A stretch of DNA of 64,000 nt from Oncomelania hupensis (taxonomy: Eukaryota; Mollusca; Gastropoda; Littorinimorpha; Pomatiopsidae). The translations under genes and the position numbers were made by a program. Shown here one piece after another: positions 54,856-64,000 of this stretch; within the stretch, counting starts at the first letter, position 1, and each line of letters begins with the position of its first letter. The DNA is taken from contig CM072512.1 in the NCBI GenBank assembly GCA_036898135.1, forward strand, positions 18,659,118 through 18,723,117, in the 5' to 3' direction. A model generated the notes under the pieces. It searched no databases, had not been told where the DNA came from, and saw only the letters and a program-made list of their open reading frames with translations.

Positions 54856-55265
54856 ATCCTATCCTATCTCGTAACTCGAAGGTCGTTGGAACACCACAGA
54901 TGATCGTTTAACCAGCGTACTCCATCTTTCTCTGTCCTCAGCAAACCTCATGGCTTTGCTCAGTGTCAAGCCAGTCCATTCTCGAATGTTGTCCTCCCAG
55001 CTTTTTCTGTTTCCCTCTTCTTCCGCCTCCTTGCACCGTGCCTTTCAGGATGGTCTTTGCAAGGCCTGACGCTTGGTGACGTGGCTATACCATCGGAATT
55101 TCCGTTTCTTCACCACTGTGAGCATGTCATCGTGTTGTCCAATGGCTTGTGTGATGGTATGTCGGACTTCGTTGCTGGTGATGTGGTGTGTATATGAAAA
55201 GCCCAGAAATCTTCTTCTCCATGCTTCGTTGTAGATCTGCTGTGAGGGTATATGCTTCAATCTAG
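54856..55265 (-). mobile_element. LINE 3' fragment (minus), head-to-tail with the previous copy
   Basis: Minus frame 55045-55260 reads NEAWRRRFLGFSYTHHITSN, then VRHTITQAIGQHDDMLTVVK and KRKFRWYSHVT. The tail GATAGGATATTC ends at 54856. It is 5'-truncated near 55265. Confidence 0.87.
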
Positions 55266-55378
55266 GCTAATGTTCAAAATAACCTCGGGGTGGCTTCCAT
55301 AGTCTATTTCAAAACAACATGAAACGAATAATGTGAAATAAGTTGCTCTAACGACTTCCTGTACGTGCTAATCTCGAG

Positions 55379-55397
55379 TGTGTGTGTGAGTGCGCGC

Positions 55398-55434
<37 letters not shown>
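55379..55434. repeat. (GT)n microsatellite
   Basis: GT run with a GCGCGCG interruption. Confidence 0.95.
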
Positions 55435-55440
<6 letters not shown>

Positions 55441-55574
55441 ATTGCAAGTTTCTGTTCGTGGTAATAATTCTTTTGCTAACGCTTTTCATCCTTTCCTTCT
55501 ACCACATTCATTAATATTCGGTTTCATTTAAGTTGCCTTTTGCAATTCCAGCTGTAACTTGTTTCTTGTCAATA

Positions 55575-55738
55575 GGCATTATCCCTAAATAAACCGAAAA
55601 TAGGTTGCTTCCCCTGAAATGCGGTTACACAATACATGTTGACAGCATAAACCGAAAGTAGGTAAAGTAGGTCAATGAGAGTTGCTTCCCCTGAAAAGCG
55701 GTCAAAATACATGTTGACAGCTATTTAGGAAGTACTCC
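55575..55738 (-). mobile_element. 164-bp MITE, copy 2 (inverted relative to copy 1)
   Basis: It is flanked by TA (55573-55574 and 55739-55740). The ends are GGCATTATCCCTAAATA and (reverse) GGAGTACTTCCTAAATA, the same as in 38612-38775. The internal duplication is present but more diverged, and the length is again exactly 164 bp. Confidence 0.85.
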
Positions 55739-55740
55739 TA

Positions 55741-56671
55741 TTGAGTTTTTCTTAGAGTTCGCTAACATTTTAAATGTGCAGATTGAACTGTATTTCGTAG
55801 AGATTCTTTTTTCCCTTCTTGTTTGTTTCTGTAGATTTACGAAATCTTCATTATTTGTAATGCAGTTTCGTGAAAGATTCGACTTCATATTTGTAGGTGA
55901 AACTTTTATTTTGTAAGCGCCATTTTCCCCTCTCCATAGTTGCTGTAGGTTTAGCTGGTAATGCCATGTTCCTAGATTTTAAAATGCGTTTTTAGTTTCT
56001 TTGTAACGTCTGTTCACCGGACACCATTCAATGCGTTGCTGACTATTATCTTATGAATTTGCACTCTGGGTAGCTATTTCGTGACATGTTTGTTTAAGAA
56101 TAAAATAGGATACATTTACAGATATTTTTGCGTTAACTTTGCATTGCAGAGGCAGCTTGATACACTGAAATTAATTGAACATGTTTGCTGTTTACTCTGT
56201 TTTCAAATTACTATCTTCTTCTTCCTTGTCTGCAGCAGCAGTATGACAGTAATATAATGTGTTCTAGTTGTTGTTTTTTTGTTGCCAAGAATGAATGAAT
56301 GAATAAAAATGTATTTAGCGCTTAAACATTTCCACACAAAAACCATGATCAAAGCGCTGAGTAGAAAACATTTCAAGCCAATGAACACAAGGTGAGCTAA
56401 GATTACACATCACGGATACGACTTCTCTCTACCTCTGTCACACACATACACACGCTGTACACAAAACCTCTCTTTCTCAACGTGTTCAACAATCTAGTTC
56501 ACAAATACATTCACTATGCTCCATCTAAGGATTAAATTAGGGGAGGTGAGGGTAGGATGGCTTACAGTTTTTTTTAAAACAACAATAATAATAAAACTTT
56601 TAACAAACCAACGGTTTTATTGCATAACTACACACTATATCACTACAACACACGTGCCACGACAAACATTC
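55741..56671. other. Non-coding stretch, no gene recognised
   Basis: AT-rich unique sequence without domain-bearing frames. Confidence 0.45.
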
Positions 56672-58100
56672 TATCCTATCCCATAACTCAAAGGTCGTTG
56701 GAGCACCACAGATGATCTTTTAACCAGCGTACTCATCTTTCTCTGTTCTCAGCAATCCTCGTGGCTTCGTTCAGTGTCAAACCAGTCCATTCTCGAATGT
56801 TGTCCTCCCACCTCGTTTTTTGTCTCCCTCTTCTTCTACCTCCTTGCACCGTGCCTTGCAGGGTGATTTTTGCAAGGCCTAATGAGCTGGTGACGTGGCC
56901 ATACCATCGGAGTTTCCGTTTCATCACCACTGTGAGCATGTCATCATGTTGTCCAAAGACTTGTGTGATGGTCTGTCGAACTTCGTTGTTTGGTGATGTG
57001 CTGAGAAAAGGAAATGCCCAGAAGTCTTTTGTAGCACCTCATCTCCATGCTTTGTATTCTTCGTTGTAGATCTGCTGTGAGGGTCCATGTTTCGCAAGCG
57101 TATAGGAAGATGGAGATGACAAGCGACTGGGTCCATAATGTAGGCCACTGCCCACTCTACCAGATCTTGTTACAGATTTTGGTGAGGGCGTCAATTATCG
57201 CTTTCCCTCCGGCTTGTAGCAATTCCGCCGGTATGTTGTCCACTCCCGCTGACTTCCCCTTCTTTAGTGATTGCACTGCTGCTTTAACGTCTTATCGGAC
57301 AATTGGGAGGGTTATTTCCTCTTCAGTTCTGAGGACATGCTAGAACTGATGGGTCTCCGTTTGGTTTGTCGATGTAAAGGTCAGAGCAGTAGTACTCTGT
57401 CCGTCTGTCCAAGATTTCTTGTTCTTCTGTAAGGCATAGGCCAAACTTGCTTTGGATCGTGGAGTCCCCCGGTGGGGTGCCGGGGTTTTCAGTATAAATA
57501 GTATCCCCACTTTCTGGAAATTTAGTGCTTTAAATTCCCACTGTCGCTGTCTTTCTCATTTGCTCTTTCTCATTCCTGCTCTGTTCTATCAATCTGCTAT
57601 ACTATCTTCTTCTTTGCTAGACCAGTCTCCTACCTTTTTTCTTGAAAACTCTTCCGGGACAAGACTCCTTATTTGTGTGTGAGGTCTGTTGGATCAGCTT
57701 GGGAATATTGGACGCTTTCTGCCAGGTGGTCATTAGGGCTTCCTATGATGTTATTATTTAGCAATGTAGGCATTTTACATGTATGTGTTTTGTTGATAAT
57801 TTATAATGTTTGTATTCTATTTTGTTTTTGTAAACGGGGGTTCGATAAATTAGGGTACAGCCTCAGCGACCCTGCGTGGGATGTCTTTATTGTAAAGTGA
57901 CTGGCTGGTGAAGAGCTTTCAGTTTTACCACTGGGGTTGTTTCAGCAGATCTTTTATGCGGATCAGGGGTTGTCCGGTCCTGATTTGGCTCGGAAGAGTC
58001 CGCTGGACCTAAAGCTTTAAGCAATAATCATGTAATGTAATGGATCGTATAGACCTTGAGCTGTTTAACGCTCGTCAGTCGATTCACAAACATGCTCTAG
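56672..58100 (-). mobile_element. LINE fragment (minus), internally deleted and interrupted
   Basis: From the tail near 56672, the minus strand encodes the LINE C-terminus (MLTVVMKRKLRWYGHVT, LQGTVQGGRRRGRQ, REWTGLTLNE; 56733-56939) up to about 57148. It then jumps to an earlier part of the protein near 57160-57260 (GVDNIPAELLQAGGKAI, LTKICNKIW), so the RT catalytic region is deleted. Upstream codons continue to 57460 (QSKFGLCLTEEQEIL region) and resume beyond 58049, because the 580-bp retroposon copy 2 is inserted at 57461-58040. Frameshifts are present. Confidence 0.82.
57461..58040 (+). mobile_element. 580-bp non-autonomous retroposon, copy 2, inserted in a LINE
   Basis: The same unit as 53017-53596, flanked by an 8-bp duplication TGGATCGT (57453-57460 and 58041-58048). 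It starts GTCCCCCGGTGGGGTGCCGG, with TATAAATAGTATCC near 57494, and ends AATCATGTAATGTAA. It interrupts the older LINE copy on the opposite strand. Confidence 0.85.
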
Positions 58101-58161
58101 TTCATCAAATATCGCCCACCCCACCCTTTACCTTCTTCCCTCACCCCACCTCTCTCTCTCT

Positions 58162-58265
58162 GAATGACAGTGATGATGATGATGTTTTTGATGATGTTTG
58201 ACGATGATGATGATGATTATGATGATGATGATAATAATGATGATGATGATGGATGATGATTGATG
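58162..58265. repeat. (GAT)n microsatellite
   Basis: Imperfect GAT run with GTTTTT and AAT interruptions. Confidence 0.92.
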
Positions 58266-61200
58266 CTTAATGATGAAGAATAGTTCGAAAAGGGAAACAA
58301 TTCCAAGAGGAATCTTTTTTGTTTGTTTTGTTTTTGTTTGTTTGTAGGGCTCCATTAAAGTTTCTGTCTCGTAAAGGTCATGCTCATGTTAAAGGCATTC
58401 CGAACGTCGCATGGATCCTTTAAAAGTTGAGCTCCTAATAGAACGCAAATGCTACTTAGCTCTCCATTACTTCTTGATGTTTTATGGTTCTCTCAGCTTT
58501 TAACCCATCCCCCGTCAAGAAATCTGATAAACCAAGTTCTTCATTCGTCTTTGAATCCATGTTTGGTGTCCTTGTGCTGTCTTCGTACCAAAATCTGTAC
58601 AAATTCTTAATAAGTGTTGACTGAAAGCTGGGATCGTGTATGTGTATGTGTGTGCGTGTGGCGTATGGATGCATTATACTGGAATTGTATCATTTATAAT
58701 GCAGCAATTTTACAACTATCCAGTATTCCTTGACTGTGCAATACTTAACTGAAGTATAACTTCTAATAGCAAACCTGTGATTTAGCAGTGAGTATTATCA
58801 TGATTTGTTTTCTTAAAGTTATGATTTTGTAATATTTCAAAATACGTTTCATAATATTTAGTGCAATATATGTTTATCCCTTGTGTGTGTTTGGCTGTGG
58901 GTGTGTGTGTGTTGTTTTGTGTTATTAAGATACTGACGTGTATTAAGGAATATGCATTGTAAGGACACAGTTTCCCTGAAATGTTAATGCTGATATGCAT
59001 ATACGTGTGAGTCAGTGCATGATGTTTCTGTATAAATGTTTTTATTTATATTATTGTTACCTTTTTGATTGCTTTCCCTGACAGCAAATGTTTGTTAAAA
59101 TTTTTCTTGTGAGATAATAAATTTATTTAAATCTGAATCTTGAGTATGTTTGCCCAAGAGCTAAGTTATACATCGATATTCCTTCCAAACAAAAATCACT
59201 TAAACTGTTGTTTTTATTGTGCTTCTTGAATTTCGTGGGAGCTTACTTATTTTTCTCTTTTAGTTCTAGTTTATACTATGTTTTCTTCGTGTTTTCTTGT
59301 AGACTGTTTTTTTAATTCCTCTTTTTCCAATCGTCTGATTTCTTTTAACGGGGCCTTTATCACAGTGAAAACCGGGTGACATTATAAAATATCCGATTAG
59401 TTTTTGTGTATGTGAGGTTTGGTAGGGAGTAGCGGAGAGGGAATGTGGATTGTGCAATGTAAGTGTTTGTATACCTATTTAAAATAGGCATTGACCATAT
59501 ACTTTAGGACTCGTTAACGTTACGGGGATGCTATCCATTTTGGTTTTCTAAGTTATTCTGCAATTTTTAAATGTTCGATTTTCTTTTTTTTTTATATATA
59601 TAGACTTGAAGCTGCAAGCGATAGTTTATAATAATTTTTAATTATCGCTTCTTAGTGGGAAAACATTTAAAAGCATTTTCTTTATGCATAATACCATTAT
59701 GAAAGTCTGTAAAAGCAATGAATAAAGTGATTTAACAGTGTTTTGAGAATGTGCAAATAACAATAAATCGGCCTGTGAATAATTGAATTGGATCTATTTA
59801 CAAGTTCCATCGTTTTGTTTTCCCATTTCATTGGGCAGGCCTTTCAATGCTTTTTTGTCCATTAATTTTAATGTGATCCCATTCGTGACCGTGCTGTGTA
59901 GCCTGTTTTAAATTCTATTCTCCTCACCCTCAGCCCCCGCCCCCGCCCTTTTTGTTTAATTTATTAATGTGGTTTTCGTTCCCGAAAATCACGAAGTTGG
60001 CTTTCTTTTTTATTTTTTGTTTATGGTTTCAATTCCGCTCTCTCTCTCCCCTTTCTCTCCTTCTCGCTCCACCCCCCCCCCCCTCCTCTTTCTCTTTCTC
60101 TCTCTAACTAATTTTATTATCTTTATTGATGGTTTCGACTTCTTCTTTTTCTTTTTTTTCTTTCTTTTTAACCTCAGTTCATCAGAAAGGGAAGACAGAT
60201 TGGAAGAGAAAAATGGATGACTTTTACAGGGCAACTAATGAGATTACCCTGGCCCTTTCCGATGTTTCAGAATCAAGCGCATCAGTTATGAAGCAATGAA
60301 ATCGATTTGTTAAGCTTTAAAATATCAAAGGGTTCCAATTTACTATGTGACTTAAATCGATCCAACATAAAAGTCCACAATAGGGAATGAACCATGAAAT
60401 TTGAAACAGAATTGATTGTTTTAAACTTCAGTAAGACAAATACGTCTACTTTTCTCTGAGACAGAAATTGATTAAACATTTGGGAATAAATATAAATGAT
60501 TGGAGGATTACAATTAAATATTTTAATTTTTGAAGTATTATAAAAATGTAAGAAAAAAAGAAAACAACATTAAAACAATGTATTTTGTTTTCTTTAGCCA
60601 TATTATGAATCATAACCACTTATATCAGCAGGCCTTCATTAAATCTCCTCATTGCGCAGAAAAAAAGACCGTAGATTTTGAAAACCGTTAACACCACTTG
60701 ACTGATTGGACACTAACTGATAAATACGTCCAAGATTCGTTAGTGGTTGCGATGGTGATGCTATTCTTCACTGATCTTTCCGAGAACACGTCGTGTCTTT
60801 CATGTTTAGATTCATTCACAGAGTATCAACGACCATCGGTAGGTATACTCCCCAGAAACACAAATTCTAAGCTCAGTGGAGTACCAGATATTCAGGATGT
60901 TTGGTGGAAGACAGCAGCTAGCAACCAGCAGAATAATAGGATGAGAAAATTAAAATTTTACACCTGACAAACAAGGTAATGTTTCTGCCGAGGCTGCAAA
61001 ATCGATCAAACCGCTCTGCTAGAGGTCAAGCCAGAGAAATAGGTCATTCTTGAATACCAGAGCACTAACCGCTGGTCAAAAGGAAAAGGTTCGTAACAGG
61101 ACAGGCAGTGGGTTTGGAATGCTTACAGTAGGTGAAATCGGTATACAGTCAAAAGAACCGAAAGTTAAAAACAAAACGCGCGAACGCAGGCACATACCAC

Positions 61201-61916
61201 ACACGAATGAAGGCACAAAGCTGCACGCACCATATACACATTTACTCACTGACACACTCACGCATTTCTACACACACACACACCCACACATACACACACA
61301 CAAAGGGAGAGCTTAGGGACTCAAAAGCACGCACAATCCCGCTTTCTTGACAATGAATTAGTGTAGGAGATTGACAGTGATTTAAGAAAGACATTGGAAA
61401 AAATTGCAGCGAAGAAGAAAATCACGAAATAGTAGTAGAGAAAGAACAAAATAGAAGGGTAGGGAAACCAATTTGTGATGTTAACGTTATTTTCAGGAAG
61501 ACTTCTTCAAATAGTTATTTGTTTGCGGCAGGGAAAACAACACACACCTAAAAAGTAAGCTACTCCTAATTCCTCTATACTGACTTGCGTTTTAGTATAT
61601 TTCCTACATGGTAATTAAAGGTTATGGCGTGTTAGGCTTCAACGAGAATTCAATGAAAGTAACCGGTAGCCTATTCGTGAATACTTTCCAGCAGCATAAA
61701 AGTCAAAAGGGTCTCAGTATTAACTTATCAAAGGATCCACTTTCCCGTCGATAAATGTGCCCGGACCACAAGAATCCCAGAAATGTGGCGTCGATCGCCT
61801 ATTACTGGACCTCCCTCCCCGTTTCCCCTCCTTTGACCGCCAAGAGGCCAGTGGGCCGGTGGACTGTCCACACACTGGATAAGGGTGAGTGGCAGGCTTG
61901 CTGGCATGTGGCTGGC
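58266..61916. other. Non-coding stretch, no gene recognised
   Basis: AT-rich, with C/T-rich 60035-60110, T-rich 60140-60170 and (CA)n at 61270-61302. No frame has a recognisable domain. Confidence 0.45.
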
Positions 61917-61960
61917 ATGTAGATTAACGTCCCCGGACACCATGGCGTATAGGAGACTTG
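61917..61960 (+). repeat. Dispersed repeat fragment shared with 14783-14835
   Basis: TGTAGATTAACGTCCCCGG, ACACC and GCGTATAGG match the other copy in order; sequence further out does not align. Confidence 0.5.
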
Positions 61961-61962
61961 GA

Positions 61963-62339
61963 TGAAGGAGGGACGTTGTAATAAGAAGTCATGATGATTG
62001 TGGAAAATCCTATGAAGAGGGAGCGCACAGGTCAGATACGACGTCCAGTGAGAGTAGATGTTGAGTCTGAAGGAGGCAGCGGCGGGAGTATAATGTGTAC
62101 AAGTCAGCTACAGGAGTGGGCAGGGATGCCCCCAGGGTCGGTCCGGGATCGAAACGACAAGGAGGGGAAGGAGGAGGGCCAGGGAGGCAACAGCCAAGGC
62201 GAGGGGAAACGGGTTGTTAAAGATTTAAAATGTGGGATGGTATCAGCTTTTATATTAGGGACAGACCAGGCCTGCCGGGCTATTGTACAAACAGGGTCGG
62301 ATCTATATTATATAAAAACTACACTAGGGCGTAGCCTAG
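61963..62339. other. Unassigned stretch with a 163-codon open frame
   Basis: The plus frame 61991-62482 is GA-rich and Gly/Arg/Glu-rich. It runs into CA repeats and resembles no family I know. I cannot support it as a gene. Confidence 0.35.
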
Positions 62340-62660
62340 AAGGATTTAATACAGGATGCTATGTACGCGCCTTTTCCCAAGGCTCAAAGCGCGGCGATCT
62401 ATACCAACATACACGCTCACCTGTCTCATTTTTACTCTCACACACACCAAATACACATACATCACTCAAACAGGTGGTGTAAAGGCAGGGAAATCGCTAT
62501 TAGAATACGGAAGAAAATCGAATTTTTATTTTTGAAATTTTTATATTGACTGCATCTTGTACCATTATTGAAGGGAGGGAGGAAACCGGAGTGCCCGGAG
62601 AAAACCCTCGGTGACCTCAATAGTCTCGTACCTAAGTCACATACGTTCGCCCCTTGCGGT
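62340..62660 (-). mobile_element. SINE-related block with a conserved-domain-like motif
   Basis: The minus strand of 62576-62608 reads GGTTTTCTCCGGGCACTCCG then GTTTCCTCC. This resembles the central domain shared by many animal SINEs (I believe the Nin-DC type, recalled rather than checked). The minus strand at 62355-62405 reads CGCCGCGCTTTGAGCCTTGG followed by GGCGCGTACATA, like a SINE tail. The two parts are in tail-compatible order. No tRNA head is identified. Confidence 0.45.
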
Positions 62661-63441
62661 CCCAGACGCGAAGCGTACAAGGGACTGTGGATTAGGGCAA
62701 TCATGCTGTGAAAGAATCTATGAATTAGGCCCAGTAAACGGGTAAGGTATAAAAATCCTCCCAGGACCACGTAAAAAGTTAAAAGGCTAAAATGGTTATA
62801 ATTATAAAATCGGGGTAAGAGGGAGGATAAAATACGTCACAAAAAAGGTAGGTTGACTATACAATAGGTGTAGCCTAAGGCCTCACAGTCGTCGGTGAGG
62901 ACCAGGTCCCATCCGAACGATACTGCGGGTAGCTATGCTCTTACGTGCTACACACTGCAGGGAAAGGTTAGGTGCTCTCAAGTGCTCTATCTGTACCATA
63001 AGGGAGAGTCCAGCAGGGTGAGACCCGGAGTGGATGCAAAAAAAGAGCAGCAGTCACTGTACAATATGAGGGTATGTAAAGAGGTACCCTTCACCTAATG
63101 GAGTAAATACGCAAGTTAATGTGAACCTAAATAAGGGAGGGAACAATACGTCCGCTAGGCCACTTGGCCTCAAAATAACTGATGTCCCTGTGGACAGGTC
63201 CACCAGGAACATTGTAAAACAAATTACCGAAGTATCTGAAGGCAGGCACGCGTGGCGGCATGGGAATCGGCAAGGGGAGGACCAGGTCATCCACCTGGCG
63301 GCCCTGTTGCCGACAACCCTCCGGACCAGGTCCGGACGGGACAGAACCAAGCTGCATGCCCAGATTGTGTTGTGTGTTGGCCGCAGGGGACCAGGTCTCC
63401 CCGCACACCAGCTCAATGCCTATGTGAGCAGCACTCTTAGG
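62661..63441. other. Unassigned stretch rich in GGACCAGGTC motifs
   Basis: GACCAGGTC occurs at about 62901, 63280, 63326 and 63390. GC content is higher than in the rest of the window. No coding similarity was recognised despite frames such as 63121-63471 and 63127-63621. Confidence 0.4.
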
Positions 63442-63456
63442 TTCTCCCACATTTTG

Positions 63457-63652
63457 TTTGTTTGTATGTAGATTATAGTCACACGACACTTTCGCATATA
63501 GGTGACTACTGGACCGATTTATACTGACACCAGCGGGCCAGTTGTTGGTAAAGGGGAAAATAATATGATCACACGTTGACCAATTCGGGATTCGAACCAG
63601 CGCCCTTTCGGTTACTAGCAAGACGCTCTTACCAACTGAGCTACCCGGCCCC
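63457..63652 (-). mobile_element. tRNA-derived SINE (minus) with imperfect target duplication
   Basis: The head, read on minus from 63650 to 63578, is a 73-nt tRNA-like sequence: D arm TAGCTCAGTTGGTAAGAGCG (A box) and T loop GGTTCGAATCCC (B box), with a weak wobble-rich acceptor stem. The body extends to an ACAAACAAACAAAAT-type tail near 63457. The flanks TTCTCCCACATTTTG (63442-63456) and TCTTCCCATATTTTG (63653-63667) match 12 of 15. The total of about 196 bp is a normal SINE size. Confidence 0.7.
63578..63650 (-). tRNA. tRNA-like head of the SINE, not a functional tRNA
   Basis: A and B boxes are excellent and would serve an RNA polymerase III promoter. The acceptor stem pairs only with several G-T wobbles, the T stem has mismatches and the anticodon stem has a mismatch, so I read it as SINE-derived. 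If read as a tRNA the anticodon would be ambiguous. Confidence 0.45.
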
Positions 63653-63667
63653 TCTTCCCATATTTTG

Positions 63668-64000
63668 CTGGCTGCGGGCTATTTATAGCTTGCCTACACC
63701 CTCCCTTTCAGTGAAAGGAAAGGAAAGAAGAGCACCGGAGAAGCTATTTATAGCTAGCCTGGCTGAACTAACTTCAAAACCTAAAAGCTTTTGTTGAATC
63801 GGTGTGCCCGGGCAGCACCGTTTGTCCAGGTCTAGCTGGGCCAGGGGGACGGCAAGACAGGCCCAGTGGAGGGCGTGTCCAAAGGGCCCAGCGAGGGCGG
63901 GCCTACGGATCAGACGGTCCAAGCTCTAGACAAATATAAAAACTGTACACGAGACCGGCTCGCATGGTAAGAGCGTCTAAAATTGTATATGGTAAAATCA
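63668..64000. other. Window end, no gene; second A-box-like motif
   Basis: CTATTTATAGC(T/A)(T/A)GCCT occurs twice (63679 and 63746 regions). ACCGGCTCGCATGGTAAGAG (63953-63972) looks like the D-arm of another tRNA-type head on plus, cut by the window end. Confidence 0.4.

Noticed and set aside
61991..62482. 163-codon frame
   Set aside because: Biased composition and extension into SINE-like and CA-rich sequence; no recognised domain.
63578..63650. Functional tRNA gene
   Set aside because: Acceptor, T and anticodon stems pair poorly and a SINE body with target duplication follows.

Overview
This window is eukaryotic, animal-type DNA, and no cellular gene is complete in it. The signs are GT-AG style splice signals, long AT-rich non-coding stretches, very dense simple repeats, TTAGGG-type telomere-like repeats and many families of animal transposable elements. 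The only host coding sequence I recognise is one exon-like block of a T-type (Cav3) voltage-gated calcium channel at about 46.15-46.39 kb. Its residues, and the mix of elements (Gmr1-like Gypsy, Harbinger, RTE/jockey-like LINE tails, I-type LINE pieces, tRNA SINEs), fit an invertebrate. A mollusc, perhaps a gastropod, is my best guess, but that is inference.

Layout. 1-3.3 kb: non-coding with degenerate repeats. 3.53-5.06 kb: a solo LTR (minus); its partner in plus orientation is at 25.07-26.60 kb. 5.35-13.60 kb: a complete LTR retrotransposon of the Ty3/Gypsy superfamily, with 1613-bp LTRs, TG...CA ends, a 5-bp target duplication (GTGAT) and a tRNA-Trp-type primer binding site. Its Gag is coiled-coil plus SCAN-like, and its pol order is protease-integrase-reverse transcriptase-RNase H, the inverted order that defines Gmr1-like elements. 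The LTRs differ at only two positions that I can find, so it inserted recently, yet pol is broken by frame changes. 15.0-16.4 kb: large palindromes and an exact 6 x 42-bp palindromic array. 18-37 kb: mostly non-coding, with LINE 3' fragments (18.4, 22.4, 31 and 34.5 kb) and microsatellites. 38.6 and 55.6 kb: two inverted copies of a 164-bp MITE. 41.0-41.3 kb: a dimeric tRNA-type SINE. 41.82-44.02 kb: a bounded PIF/Harbinger transposon (TTA target duplication) whose two convergent genes are fused by an internal deletion.

46-64 kb: the calcium-channel exon, an interstitial telomeric block (48.45 kb), a nested set of inverted-repeat elements at 48.7-51.9 kb (one carries five 161-bp units with YY1-like palindromes, and a CXC cysteine-rich ORF lies in the host element), two 580-bp non-autonomous retroposons with identical limits and target duplications (53.0 and 57.5 kb), three more LINE tails (one interrupted by the second 580-bp unit), and SINE-related sequence to the end.

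The coding sequences do not form an operon or pathway. The coherent units are the retrotransposon (gag, protease, integrase, RT-RNase H between LTRs) and the Harbinger element (transposase plus Myb/MADF-like partner). Most remaining sequence is insertion debris whose nesting gives relative ages. All alignments here were made by eye.
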